Assembly (NCBI RefSeq): GCF_905171775.1
Contig: NC_053492.1
Span: 59,026,004 to 59,090,003, forward strand
Direction: 5' to 3'
DNA: 64,000 nucleotides
From: Rana temporaria
Lineage: Eukaryota; Chordata; Amphibia; Anura; Ranidae
Shown: positions 21,195 through 33,318 of the stretch, one piece after another
Layout: every line of letters begins with the position of its first letter
Position numbering within the stretch: position 1 is the first letter of the stretch
Made by a program: the position numbers and the translations under genes
The notes under the pieces: model-generated
Databases searched by the model: none
What the model was told of the DNA's origin: nothing
What the model saw: only the letters and a program-made list of their open reading frames with translations

Positions 21195-22440
21195 GGAAAG
21201 TCTGCAATGTGGGGCACTGTAAGGCTGCAATGGGGGCACAGTGAGGCTGCAATGTGGGGCACGGTGAGGCTGCAATGTGGGGCACTGTAAGGCTGCAATG
21301 GGGGCACGGTGAGGCTGCAAGGTGGGGCACTGTAAGGCTGCAAGGTGGGGCACGGTGAGGCTGCAATGTGGGGCATGGTGAGGCTGCAATGATGGGCACA
21401 GGTGAGGCTGCAATGTGGGGCACTGTAAGGCTGCAAGGTGGGGCACGGTGAGGCTGCAATGTGGGGCATGGTGAGGCTGCAATGATGGGCACAGGTGAGG
21501 CTGCAATGTGGGGCACTGTAAGGCTGCAATGGGGGCATTGTGAGGCTGCAAGGTGTGGCACGGTGAGGCTGCAAGGTGGAGCATGGTGAGGCTGCAGTGT
21601 GGGGCACGGTGAGGCTGCAAGGTGGGGCACGGTGAAGCTGCAATGGGGGCATTGTGAGGCTGCAATGTGGGGCATGGTGAGGCTGCAATGATGGGCACAG
21701 GCCACGCTGCATTGATGGGCACAGGTGAGGCTGCAATGTGGGGCACGGCGAGCCTGCAATGTGGGGCACTGTAAGGCTGCAAGGTGGGGCATGGTGAGGC
21801 TGCAATGGGGGCATTGTGAGGCTGCAATGTGGGGCATGGTGAGGCTGCAATGATGGGCACAGGTCACGCTGCATTGATGGGCACAGGTGAGGCTGAATGT
21901 GGGGCACGGCGAGCCTGCAATGTGGGGCACTGTAAGGCTGCAATGGGGGCATTGTGAGGCTGCAAGGTGGAGCATGGTGAGGCTGCAAGGTGGGGCATGG
22001 TGAGGCTGCAATGATGGGCACAGGTCACGCTGCATTGATGGGCACAGGTGAGGCTGCAATGTGGGGCACGGCGAGGCTGCAATGTGGGGCACGCCGAGGC
22101 TGCAATGTGGGGCATGGTAAAGCTGCAATGTGGGGCACGGGGAGGCCGCAATGATGGGCACGGTGAGGCTTCAATGATGGGCACAGGTCACGCTGCATTG
22201 ATGGGCACGGTGAGGCTGCATTGATGGGGCACAGGTGAGGCTGCATTAATGGGCATGGTCACGCTGCATTGATGGGCACAGGTGAGCCTACATTGATGGG
22301 CACGGTGAGGCTGCATTGATGGGCACAGGTGAGGCTGCATTGATGGGCACAGGTGAGCCTACATTGATGGGCACGGTGAGGCTGCATTGATGGGCACAGG
22401 TGAGGCTGCATTGATGGGCACAGGTGAGGCTGTGCTGAGG
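21195..22440. repeat. 24-25-bp minisatellite related to the 16.5-kb array
   Basis: About 50 units of the form GGTGAGGCTGCAATGTGGGG plus CAC are in tandem. The distal part has GGTGAGGCTGCATTGATGGG plus CACA. The distal unit differs only slightly from the unit at 16535-17890 (GGTGAGGCTGTATTTGATGG). Groups of units recur with a longer period (for example the block with GCACAGGTCACGCTGCATTG near 21690, 21860 and 22020). The 233-370 residue minus frames are artefacts. Confidence 0.9.
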
Positions 22441-23196
22441 GGAGCTGACAAAGTTTTTGTTAATATTTATTTTTGCATAAAACATTTAAGTGTCATTTTA
22501 TGAGATAATTTATGATTGCGTGATTAGGGGCGGGACAGGGTAAGGGTTGGGCGGGGCAACTGGTGGCGAGTAACCCTTGAGGACTGGCTAGTAGCTCAGG
22601 ACCCTGGATCCAACAGTGGAGACTCTCTGCCACGATTGTGACTGCCCACCTTCCCCCTTAGATGTTCCAGCTGTTGTATTTGCCATCGTATGACGTCCAG
22701 TGGGGATGGCGGGAGCCCCTCATAATAGGTGTAGACCTGGGGGACCTCACATTTGGGTGGACTGACCCTTTAAAATGAAAACTGCTGCCACTTCCTCATA
22801 AATGTAGAAAGTGACAGATTTCTATGATGTTGTCACCTCCTCCACAGCGCAGTGACACCGTCATTATACGGGAGAGCCGCTCTGTCCTTGTTTAGAGTCA
22901 CACTGGTCTGACCTGTTTGCTTGTCATTACACTGGGTGAGGAAGGACGGGCAGGTGGGAGGAAAGCAGGAAGTGGTGACTTGTTGTCATATAAGGCCATT
23001 GTGTGTTCCTGGCGTGTCTCCTCCAACCGACATTGAGGTAGGCCAATCACATTCTCCATCTACGTTCCTCTACCCGTTATTATCAGGAGGTGATCCCTCC
23101 TTGTTGTAGTCAGTGATCTCCATGTAGTCTCAGGCTATGGCACTTTCCAGGTGGTCTTCTTCACCATCCAGCCACTGCAGTGTATAGAAGGGACGT
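22441..23196. other. Unassigned intronic sequence
   Basis: No gene, strong inverted repeat or array is apparent. The first 150 bp (to about 22600) may be the unamplified flank of the element that carries the minisatellite. Confidence 0.4.
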
Positions 23197-23198
23197 GT

Positions 23199-24008
23199 AT
23201 GAGGGGTCTTCAAAAAGTTCTTTTTTACGTTTTGCAACTTCACCACAGCGACAACTCTTATGCCAGACAGACTAGTCACATGACATTCTCAGACTTGACC
23301 AATTACAGTGGGTGACCGCGATATTGTGTCAATCTCGCTCCCTTTCTCGGCGAGATTGACCACCTACGCCCGCAGACCCCGACAACCAATGGCCAGGGTT
23401 GTCGGGAAGAGGCCCTGTCCTTATCAACATGGGGACAGGGTGCTCTGGGGTGGGGGGGCCGCAGTGCGCCCCCCTGCCTAGAGCACCCAACCCCCCCATG
23501 TTGAGGGCCTGCGGCCTGGTACGGCTCAGGAGGGGCGGTAGCGCTCGCTCGTCCCCACTCCTTTCCTGACCGGCCAGGTGGCATGCTTTGGATACGGGTC
23601 TGGTATGGATTGTAGAGGGACCCCCTCGCCGTTTTTGCGGCGTGGGGGGGTTCTCCTTACAACCCATACCAGACCTAAGGGCCTGGTATGCCCCTGGGGG
23701 GGAACCCATGCCGTTTTTGTATTTAAAATTTGACGTGGAGTTCCCCCTCATGATTCATACCAAACACCGCAGCTAGAATTGGCGGGAATCCAAGTCGGAT
23801 CCCCGTCACTTCTATGACGCTTTTGCTGGAATGTGCTTTTTCTATTCTAGCGAGTGTGAGATGTCGGCACCCTGTCGCAGAGAATCGGCGCGATGCTGTC
23901 GTGCTGGAAACACATTCTCGGCAACATGTACAGTACTGTACTACTCCTCCCGCCCTCACCGTTTCTAACAAAAATAGAAAAGTGTGGAAACTTTTTGAAG
24001 ACCTCTGG
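23199..24008. mobile_element. mariner-like DNA element remnant
   Basis: The ends TGAGGGGTCTTCAAAAAGTT and ACTTTTTGAAGACCTCTGG are inverted copies next to TA on each side (GTGTA at left, GGTAG at right), as expected for Tc1/mariner. The GC-rich interior (23320-23700) does not look like mariner and may be a later insertion or capture. No transposase frame remains. Confidence 0.6.
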
Positions 24009-24352
24009 TAGTAGTGATCGATCTCACATGGTCGCACAATGTTCCATTCATGTGTGACTGATCACAACAACATATTACTTGTGTAGTCCTCTCCATAGGG
24101 AGCCATGCGTTCTATTTGTTTAGCTATCATTTGCTACAACTATACCGGAAATCGCCAGTGTAGCCGTGGCCTATTTTGGTGACTGATCTCTTTAAGCTAG
24201 CCATACACAGATAGATTGTTGTTTTGAAAGTTCATCTACAATTCTGGCAAATTTGTCAGCACATTTGAACCACAAATATCCAATTGCCCTTTAAAATTGC
24301 ACCCAGCATATTGCATATTTAGCAGTATATTGTATGTTATCCATATAGTTTA
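24009..24352. other. Unassigned intronic sequence
   Basis: AT-rich sequence with no recognisable feature. Confidence 0.4.
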
Positions 24353-24421
24353 TGCACAATATTACCAAAAGTATTGGGACGCCTGCCCTTACATGAACTT
24401 TAATGGCATCCCAGTCTTATA

Positions 24422-25137
24422 GGCAGATTCAGAAAGATTTAGGCCGGCGTATCAGTAGATACGCCGGCCTAAGTCAGAATCTGCGCCGACGCAGATTTAT
24501 GCGTATTCTGGAAAACAGATACGCTTAAATTAGGCTCAGATACGAGCGGCGTAAGTGTCTTACACCGTCGTATCCTAAAGTGTAATTTTTAGGCTGACCG
24601 CTAGGTGGCGCTTCCATTGCGGTCGGCCTAGAATATTTAAATGAGTAGTTACGCCGATTCACGAACATACGCTTGCCCGACGCAGTAAAGATACGCCGTT
24701 TACGTAATGCATTTTCAGGCCTAAAGTTATACCATCAAATAGCTGGAATAGTAATGTTAAGTATGGCTGTCGTTCCCGCGTCGAAATTTGAAAATGTTAC
24801 GTCGTTTGCGTAAGTCGTCCGTGAATAGGGCTGGACGTAATTTACGTCCACGTCCAAACCAATAGGACCGTGCGGCGTACTTTGCCGCAATGCACACTGG
24901 GATATGTACACGGACGGCACATGCGTCCGTGTACATATACGTCAAATACGTCAGGTCACCCCCCATTGACATAAAACACGCCCCCTTACGCCCGCCCGAT
25001 TTACACTACGCCGCCGTAACTTTGCAGGCAAGTACTTTGTGAATCATGTACTTGCCTCGCTAACTTACGGCGGTGTAGTGTAAACACTATGCACTACGCC
25101 GCCGCAAAAAGTTAAGGCGGCCTTTCTGAATCCAGCT
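24422..25137. repeat. CpG-rich MITE with CTCF-like core
   Basis: The ends TAGGCAGATTCAG and CTGAATCCAGCTA are inverted copies. The internal order of blocks matches 12858-13548. The exact core CCGCTAGGTGGCGCT lies at 24598-24612. It is inserted in the Tc1-like element, so it is younger than that copy. Confidence 0.8.
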
Positions 25138-25280
25138 AAGAGTCTGTAGGGTTCAATATTGAGTTGGCCCACCCTTTGCAGCTATAACAGCTTCTACTCT
25201 TCTGGGAAGGCTGTCCCACAAGGTTTAGGAGTGTGTCTATGGGAATGTCTGACCATTCTTCCAGAAGCGTATTTGTGAGG

Positions 25281-25481
25281 TCAGGCACTGATGTTGGACA
25301 AGAAGGCATCCCAAAGATGTTCTATCAGGTTGAGGTCAGGATTCTGTGCAGGCCAGTCACGTTCCTCCACCCCAAACTCACTCATCCATGTCTTTATGGA
25401 CCTTGCTTTGTGCACTGGTGAGCAGTCATGTTGGAACAGGAAGGGCCCATCCCCAAACTGTTCCCACAAAGTTGAGAGCAT
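25281..25481 (-). pseudogene. Tc1-family transposase, C-terminal fragment
   Basis: The frame contains HDCSPVHKARSIKTW (second catalytic Asp region) and PAQNPDLNLIEHLWD (catalytic Glu). The N-terminal two thirds are absent. About 66 residues remain of a protein usually near 340. Confidence 0.8.
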
Positions 25482-25594
25482 GAAATTGTCCAGAATGTTT
25501 TGCTATGCTGACGCTTTAAGAGTTCCCTTCACTGGAACTAAGAGGCCAAGTCCCCTGAGAAACAACCCCACACTATAATCCCCCCTCCACCAAA

Positions 25595-26145
25595 TGATTT
25601 GGACCAGTGCACAAAGCAAGGTCCATAAACCTTCAAATCAGAAGCCTCTCTTAAGATCAAAGTCCCCCCCCTTTCACATCAGAGTTCCCCTCTTTCACAT
25701 CAGAGGTCCTCTTGTTTTGCATCAGAAGTCCCCCTCCTTCACATCAGAGCTCCCCGCCCCCTTTCATCAGAGTCCCCCTTTCTCATGAGATATCGCTGTC
25801 AAATCAGAATCTCCCTTTCAGATCAAAGACACCCCTTTTATATCAGAAGTCCCCCTCCTTCACATTAGAGCCAACCCCCCCCCCCCCCATCAGAGTCTCC
25901 CTTTTAAGTCAGAAGCCCCCCTGACGCATCAGAAACCCCTCAGCGCATCAGAAGACTCCTTTCACATTAGAGCCCCACCTTCACATTAGAAGGCCCCCTA
26001 TTTCCATCAAAAGCTCTGCCTCCCTTCACATCAGAGCCCCCCCCCCCCCACTTCCATCAGAGTGCCCCTTTCACAACAGATCTCCCTTTCACATAAGAAT
26101 CCCCTGTTTAGATGAGTCAGCCCTCCTCCCTTCACATCAGAGTCC
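25595..26145. repeat. Degenerate CCCCTTTCACATCAGAG tandem repeat
   Basis: Variants of CACATCAGAGTCCCCCTTT recur with irregular spacing of about 20-30 bp, mixed with poly-C runs. Both the unit and the period are decayed. Confidence 0.7.
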
Positions 26146-26765
26146 TAGTAGCAGACTATATGTGGCCCTTGGGCCGTAATTTGGGAACCAGGGGGCGGCC
26201 CATCCATCGCCACCTCCCCCTATGCATGTGTCCGGCCCCTTTCAGGACGCCGGATACATGGATTCCAATTGGGGGGGGGGGGTGTTTTTTTTGAAGCACC
26301 TGATTAGAGCCAGGGGCTCTAATAGGCTTCAAATTAGGGTGGGCTCAGGGCACAGAGCATGTGCTCACAGCCCACCCAGGTGTGTTAAAGCAGCGAATGA
26401 ATATTCACTATTGTAACACTGATCCTCCTCCTGGCCAATCAAGAAGTGGGTTGTTTTGACACACGTCACCCAATTGGCTGAAAGGACAGGCGATTCTATT
26501 GGACGACTAGGAGGAGGAGAGGAGGCTGGAAGCCGCCGATGGAGGAGAGGACACAGAGACGTTGCCCACCACCTGCCTAGATGGTATAAGTACTGGACCA
26601 ACCGGGGGGGGAGGGGGGTAGTTGTTTGTTTGCCACCACTGTTGGAGAGCCCCGGTTTAAAAGAACAAATATTCATGGCTACAAAAGTTCTGATCTAGGA
26701 TGACATTTTTTCTAGCACAGAGCCATTACAATGATTTTCCCGACTGAGGACCTCATTACCTGTTA
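26146..26765. other. Unassigned intronic sequence
   Basis: Contains G/C homopolymer runs near 26268-26283 and 26605. No gene or clear repeat boundary is visible. Confidence 0.4.
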
Positions 26766-27130
26766 TGCCGCGTACGCACGATCGGAAATTCCGACAAGAA
26801 AACCCTGGATTTTTTTTCTGACTGAATCTTGGCTCAAACTTGTCTTGCATACACACGGTCACACCAAATTCCGACCGTCAAGAACGTGGTGATGTACAAC
26901 ACTACGACGAGCCGAGAAAAATGAAGTTCAATGATTCCGAGCATGCGTCGACTTGATTCCGAGCATGTGTGTTTTGCACACAGACGATCGTAATTTCCGA
27001 CAAGAACTTTTCCCGTCGGAAAATTTGAGAACCAGCTCTCAAATCTTTCTTGGCGGAAATTCCGATAGAAAAATTCCGACAGAGCCTACACACAGTCGGA
27101 ATTTCCAACCAAAAGTACTTATTCATAAAA
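26766..27130. repeat. Palindromic MITE, decayed, ATGCCGCGTACGCACGATC end
   Basis: The left end matches the TACACACG group and the interior has CGGAAATTCCGAC words in both orientations. The right terminus is not recognisable. Confidence 0.6.
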
Positions 27131-27494
27131 AAGGACCATGTGATCTTGATTTGTGTATGTAGTGATGGATATTGTGTTGTATTACTAGTGGTTTGTGTTG
27201 AGTTCTATAGACATTGTATGGATTTTATTCAACCTTTTTGTAGATTTCTACCTTTGTTTGTTCTGAAGGGATTGCTGTTTATTGCACCTTGTCCTCTGAT
27301 TTCTGAATGGGAGGGCCAGACTTTATTATCCTGAGCAAAGGCAAAGTTACATTAGGAAAATCAGCAGCGTCTGCCTCCCTTTAGAAGAGGACAAGCCTTG
27401 GAGAGTATTTCAGCAAGAACCCAAACCTTGACTTGTATCTGCATAACCATGGAGGAAAGAGTTAAACCCCCAGAGCTAGCAGGTTTGTAGATAC

Positions 27495-28505
27495 CAATAG
27501 GACACTAGTCATCCCACTGACACCAACCATGGGACACTATTCATCCCACTGACACCAACCATGGGACACTATTCATCCCACTGACACCAACCATGGGACA
27601 CTATTCATCCCACTGACACCAACCATGGGACACTATTCATCCCACTGACACCAACCATGGGACACTATTCATCCCACTGACACCAACCATGGGACACTAT
27701 TCATCCCACTGACACCAACCATGGGACACTATTCATCCCACTGACACCAACCATGGGACACTATTCATCCCACTGACACCAACCATGGGACACTATTCAT
27801 CTCACTGACACCAACCATGGGACACTATTCATCCCACTGACACCAACCATGGGACACTATTCATCCCATTGACACCAACCATGGGACACTATTCATCCCA
27901 CTGACACCAACCATGGGACACTATTCATCCCACTGACACCAACCATGGGACACTATTCATCCCACTGACACCAACCATGGGACACTATTCATCCCACTGA
28001 CACCAACCATGGGACACTATTCATCCCACTGACACCAACCATGGGACACTATTCATCCCACTGACACCAACCATGGGACACTATTCATCCCACTGACACC
28101 AACCATGGGACACTATTCATCCCACTGACACCAACCATGGGACACTATTCATCCCACTGACACCAACCATGGGACACTATTCATCCCACTGACACCAACC
28201 ATGGGACACTATTCATCCCACTGACACCAACCATGGGACACTATTCATCTCACTGACACCAACCATGGGACACTATTCATCCCACTGACACCAACCATGG
28301 GACACTATTCATCCCATTGACACCAACCATGGGACACTATTCATCCCACTGACACCAACCATGGGACACTATTCATCCCACTGACACCAACCATGGGACA
28401 CTATTCATCCCACTGACACCAACCATGGGACACTATTCATCCCACTGACACCAACCATGGGACACTATTTCTCCCCCTGTCACCAACCATGGGACACTAT
28501 ACCTC
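27495..28505. repeat. 32-bp satellite array, copy 1
   Basis: About 31 almost identical units of 32 bp (CACTGACACCAACCATGGGA then CACTATTCATCC) run head to tail. Only rare C/T changes occur (ATCTCACTG, CCCATTGAC), so the array is young or homogenised. The unit matches 27 of 32 positions with the unit of the array at 32809-33318. Confidence 0.95.
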
Positions 28506-28780
28506 CCGCCAGTCCTGTAATGACAGGGCAAGCAGCAGGAGAACCAGCACAAGCTCTGGAAAACCTATGAGATCTATACTCCTGGAAGTTTTGGTTTCTG
28601 CTGCCCGCTGCCCCGTCTGTACCAAGTCGGTCAGCAGGCATTTGCTGGGACCGGCTGTTCAGGATAGTGAATCACAGCACAGAGCCAGTATACACGTATC
28701 TGGATTTTATTTTACCAAAGACATATTTTGGTCTAAATTCATGAAGACATTTTTTTTTTTTTATGTATTTTATTGGATAT
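28506..28780. other. Unassigned intronic sequence
   Basis: Non-repetitive, with a T-run near 28750. No gene is seen. Confidence 0.4.
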
Positions 28781-30012
28781 ATTTTATAGCAGAAAGTAAA
28801 AAATATTGATTTTTTTTTACAAAATCAGTGTTTTTTGGGGGTATGTTTTTTACATTTAAAATATTGTGTTTTTTTAAAACTTGTCACTCCTTTTTTCGTT
28901 TATATCATAAAAATGAAAACCCAGTGGTGATCAAATACCACCAAAAGAAAGCTCTGTTTGTGTGAAAAAGAGATGTACATTCCTTTTGGGTACAGTGTTG
29001 CATGACTGAGCAAATACCAGTTAACCACTTAAGACCCGGACCAAAATGCAGCTAAAGGACCTTGCCCCTTTTTGCGATTTGGCACTGCGTCGCTTTAACT
29101 GACAATTGCGCGGTCGTGCGACGTGGCTCCCAAACAAAATTGACGTCCTTTTTTTCCCACAAATAGAGCTTTCTTTTGGTGGTATTTGATCACCTCTGCG
29201 TTTTTTATTTTTTGCGCTATAAACAAAAATAGAGCGACAATTTTGAAAAAAATTCAATTTTTTTTGCTATAATAAATATCCCCCAAAAATATATATAAAA
29301 AAAAAGTTTTTTCCTCAGTTTAGGCCGATACGTATTCTTCTACCTATTTTTGGTAAAAAAAAATCGCAATAAGCGTTTATCGGTTGGTTTGCGCAAAATT
29401 TATAGCGTTTACAAAATAGGGGATAGTTTTATTGCATTTTTATTTTTTTTTATTTTTTTTACTACTAATGGCGGTGATCAGCGATTTTTATCGTGACTGC
29501 GACATTATGGCGGACACTTCGGACAATTTTGACACATTTTTGGGACCATTGTCATTTTCACAGCAAAAAATGCATTGTTTATCGTGGAAATGACAGTTGC
29601 AGTTTGGGAGTTAACCACAGGGGGCGCTGATGGGGTTATGTGTTCCCTAAAGTGTGTTTACAACTGTAGGGGGGTGTGGCTGTAGGTGTGATGTCATCGA
29701 TTGTGTCCCCCTATTAAAAGGGATGACACGATCGATGCAGCCACAGTGAAGAACGGGGAAGCTGTGTTTACACACGGCTCTCCCCGTTCTTCAGCTCCGG
29801 GGACCGATCGCGGGACTCCAGCGGGCATCAGGTCCCGGTCACGGAGCTTCGGACCACACGGCTGGGTTTAAAGAGCAACGTACCTATACGTTGATGTGCC
29901 CAGCTGTGCCTTTCTGCCGACGTATATCGGCGTGAAGGGGTCCTTAAGTGGTTAAAGTAGCACAGTGCTGAATAGCAAAAAATGGCCTGGTCATAAAGGG
30001 GGTAAAATCTTC
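28781..30012 (-). mobile_element. Old TTAA-type element, host of a nested relative
   Basis: Sequence at 28870-29020 and 29956-30012 reads continuously on the minus strand as a diverged relative of the inserted element (shared block TTTCTTTTGGTGGTATTTGA). The host is interrupted exactly at a TTAA. Confidence 0.65.
29021..29955 (+). mobile_element. TTAA-flanked non-autonomous element
   Basis: It begins TTAACCACTTAAGACCCGG and ends GTCCTTAAGTGGTTAA. The TTAA at each end (29021-29024 and 29952-29955) is single in the reconstructed host, so it is the target duplication. TTAA targeting is a property of piggyBac and Kolobok families. No transposase frame is present. Related copies lie at 34028-36164, 51270-51780 and 20483-20625. 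Confidence 0.8.
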
Positions 30013-30317
30013 CAGAGCTTAAAGGGGAACTTAACCCATAACAACTTGATAAAAAAAAAATAATAATAATAATATTCTTTAGCAAGGAACTTATGCTACC
30101 AACATTAGTGTGTGCTGTAAATTGCCTCCAGCTTTGCTCCTGTTTCTTCTTGCTGGAGGCTGCCATTTTGCTGAAGCCCAGAACCCCTGAACAGCAGTAA
30201 ATCATAAAGCGGAACTAAACCCATCGATTTAGCAGTTTAAAAAACAGTCACATTCCTGGAATGCTGGGATTGCTAAACTGTCACATTTGCTTGTGTCGGG
30301 AACCAAGCTGTCCAAAC

Positions 30318-31895
30318 CAGAGCTTGACAAATTTGCTTGGAATCTAGGAGCCAGCTAAAAAAGTTAGGAGCCAGGAACCAGCCTCGTCCTGCCGAGCTTG
30401 CACTCAGAAGCAAACGCATACGTGAGTAGCGCCCGCATATGAAAGCGGTGTTCGCGAGGTATCGCCACGATTGGTAGAGCGAGAGCAATAATTCCAGCCC
30501 TAGACCTCCTCTGTAACTCAAAACATGGAACCTGTAGTTTTTTTTTAAACGTTGCCTATGGAGATTTTAAAGGGTAAAAGTCTGTCGCCATTCCACGAGC
30601 GGGCGCCATTTTGAAGCATGACATGTTGGACATCAATTTACTCGACGTAACATTATCTTTCAGAATATAAAAAAAATGGACTAACGTTACTGGTGTCTTA
30701 TTTTTTTAATAAAAAAAAAAGTGTATTTTTTTTCCCAAAAAGTGCACTTGTAAGTCCGCTGCGCAAATACAGTGTGACAGAAAGTATTGCAACAACCGCC
30801 ATTTTTATTCTCTAGGGTGTTAGAATAAAAAATATATATATAGGGCCAGATCCACAAAGAAGTTACGTCGGCGTATCTATTGATACGCCGCGTAACTTCT
30901 CGGATGCGCTGGCGTATCTTTTTTCTGTATCCAGAAAGCAAGATACGCCGGATTTTTGCTTAGATACGACTGACGTAAGTCTCTCACGTCGTCGTATCTT
31001 AGTTGCATATTTACGCTGGCCGCTAGGTGGCGCTTCCGTAGATTTACGCGTAGAATATGCAAATTAGGTAGATACGCCGATTCAGGAATGTACGTGCGCC
31101 CTGCGTATCTATATGCGTCGTTTGCGTAAGGCGTCGGACCGGCGTAAAGTTACCCCTGCTATAGTGAGGTGTACGCAATGTTAAGTATGGACGTCGGGAC
31201 AACGTAAAATTTTCCGTCGTTTGCGTAAAACGTTCGCGAATAGGGCTTTGTGTAAGTTACGTTCACGTCGTCTAGGCATTGAGCGGGCGTAATTTAATTT
31301 GAAAATTCAACGTGATACTGAGCATGCGCGCGCATGTGCCGTTCGAAAAAAAGCGTCATTTACGTGGGGTCATGCTTAGTTTACATAAAACATGCCCCCC
31401 CTGTTCCTCATTTGATTTAGGCGCGCTTACGCCGGCACATTTACGCTACGCCACCGTAACTTTAGACGCAAGTGCTTTGTGAATACAGCACTTGCCTCTC
31501 TAAGTTGCGGCGGCGTAGCGTAAGTACGATACGCTATGCCCGCTTATATTTACGCCTATCTACGTAAATCTGGGCCATAATGTTTGGGGGTTCTAATTAG
31601 AGGGAAGGAGATGGCAGTGAAAACAGACAGGGGAAGCTCTATTAGCATTGCTGGTTGTCTTGTCATACCAGCGGCCACCACAAGATGGCGGCAGATTCCA
31701 GAAGAAACCATAGGCCTGCAGAAAGCCACAAAGCCGCTGCCTCAATTACCGGCTGGCGTGGCCCGATTCGATTCGCGCGGCGGGGGAAGTGAGGGCGCAT
31801 GGAGACGCAGGATACCCCAGCTGTGCCGCCCCAGGTGCCAGGTCGCTAATTCTAGTCGCAATTGCGACCTGGCGCCCGGGTTTCGTTGAACCCTG
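30318..31895. mobile_element. hAT MITE (CAGRGCTTGACAAATT family) with nested MITE
   Basis: It starts CAGAGCTTGACAAATTTGCT and ends CGTTGAACCCTG. Flanks TGTCCAAAC and TGTCAAAC are similar but no longer identical, so this is probably an old 8-bp duplication. The body matches 38073-38882 and 49271-49852. A CpG-rich palindrome is inserted at 30843-31577. Confidence 0.75.
30843..31577. repeat. CpG-rich palindromic MITE with CTCF-like core
   Basis: The ends GGGCCAGATCCAC and ATCTGGGCC are inverted copies. Compared with uninterrupted hAT copies (TATATATAATGTTTGGGG), the insertion duplicated ATA. The exact core CCGCTAGGTGGCGCT lies at 31020-31034. Confidence 0.8.
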
Positions 31896-32805
31896 TGTCA
31901 AACCATCAAATGGTTGGTGTCATAACTGATCACATGTGCAGCACCATGGCAGTGGCAGATCAAACAGAAGCAGCTTCATTGGCTGTAAAAGATAGGAGGG
32001 TTTAATTCTACTTTAAGTCTGTTAGCAGATCGACCTCTACAAACTCAACAGTGCCTAAAAATGTAGAGCAACTGAGCATGCGCATGCCGGGGACAGACAG
32101 TGTATTACTGGATTTAAAAGTATAAGCACTCACTTGTATTGTACATATCTATACCTGCAAAAGGGGCCAGCATGATGTCATCTAGCAGGACGTCATTTTC
32201 GGACTAAAGTTCCACTTTAAGTGGTTACATTGCAGTTGGATGAAAAAATGAGCAGTAAATATACATATGGTCAGAATTGATGTGGTTACTTGTGGTTTAT
32301 GTGTAGACGCCTTCCATTGGCTGCACAGAGGAGACGGTTTCTTCATCTCCTTTTGTCCTGCATGTCATCAGAGTTTTCCTATTTCCACATACATCTATGT
32401 GAAAGGTGAGAAACTCTGTTTATTTGTATTGCTGTCTTTGTCTCTGTTGGACTTCCTGTTCAGGGAGCAATGCTGTCACTGGTAAAGGAAGTGACAGCAA
32501 ATCTTCCCAGTGGGGACACAGACGGCAATAAAAGTTTGATTTTCTTTGGTACCGATCACTCGCTGTGTTCATTTATATATATATATGAAGCATAGGTAAC
32601 TGTGTTTACTGTGCTTCAATTTGTGAATAAAAAGGAGCCTCTGTACAAATCCCTTTCTGTTCATTCGCTGTCCATTGAGTCCGAATCGGCCTGTTATTTA
32701 TGTAGATGCCGTGTCCTAATTTGACCGGTGTGCAGGTGTGGTGAGTGGCCCCGAATAGGAGGGCCCTGTCAGGTAGGCTGTGATTTCCAACAGCAGCCTT
32801 GACTA
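31896..32805. other. Unassigned intronic sequence
   Basis: No exon or clear repeat edge is found. A short AT microsatellite (TATATATATATAT) lies near 32573-32585. Confidence 0.4.
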
Positions 32806-32808
32806 TTC

Positions 32809-33318
32809 CTCCCACTGGCACCAACGATGGGGCACAATTCTTCCCACTGGCACCAACGATGGGGCACAATTCTTCCCACTGGCACCAACGATGGGGCACA
32901 ATTCTTCCCACTGGCACCAACGATGGGGCACAATTCTTCCCACTGGCACCAACGATGGGGCACAATTCTTCCCACTGGCACCAACGATGGGGCACAATTC
33001 CTCCCACCGGCACCAACGATGGGGCACAATTCCTCCCACTGGCACCAAAGATGGGGCACAATTCCTCCCACTGGCACCAAAGATGGGGCACAATTCTTCC
33101 CACTGGCACCAAAGATGGGGCACAATTCCTCCCACTGGCACCAAAGATGGGGCACAATTCCTCCCACTGGCACCAAAGATGGGGCACAATTCCTCCCACT
33201 GGCACCAAAGATGGGGCACAATTCCTCCCACTGGCACCAAAGATGGGGCACAATTCCTCCCACTGGCACCAACGATGGGGCACAATTCCTCCCACTGGCA
33301 CCAACAATGGGGTCTTAT
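32809..33318. repeat. 32-bp satellite array, copy 2
   Basis: About 16 units of CACTGGCACCAACGATGGGG then CACAATTCTTCC run head to tail. Units form blocks: the first six have AACGATG/TTCTTC, the middle ones have AAAGATG with mostly TTCCTC, and the last revert to AACGATG. It is the same length and phase as the 27.5-kb array. The open frames on both strands (167-233 residues) are repeat artefacts. Confidence 0.95.

Larger units (their letters stand above)
24355..25590 (-). mobile_element. Tc1-like transposon remnant split by a MITE
   Basis: It begins TATTACCAAAAGTATTGGGA and continues as the same family found at 53891-54768. A CpG-rich MITE interrupts it at 24422-25137. A transposase fragment remains on the minus strand. 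The right half is missing. Confidence 0.8.

Noticed and set aside
21049..22161. Minus-strand ORFs up to 370 residues rich in Cys, His and Pro
   Set aside because: They are frames through the 24-25-bp minisatellite, with frame shifts between units. They are not zinc-finger or keratin-like genes.
25281..25481. Functional Tc1 transposase
   Set aside because: Only the C-terminal part is present, so the enzyme cannot be complete.
27495..28505. CRISPR-like array of ~30-bp direct repeats
   Set aside because: The units are contiguous with no unique spacers, no leader and no cas genes, and the surroundings are vertebrate. It is a satellite.
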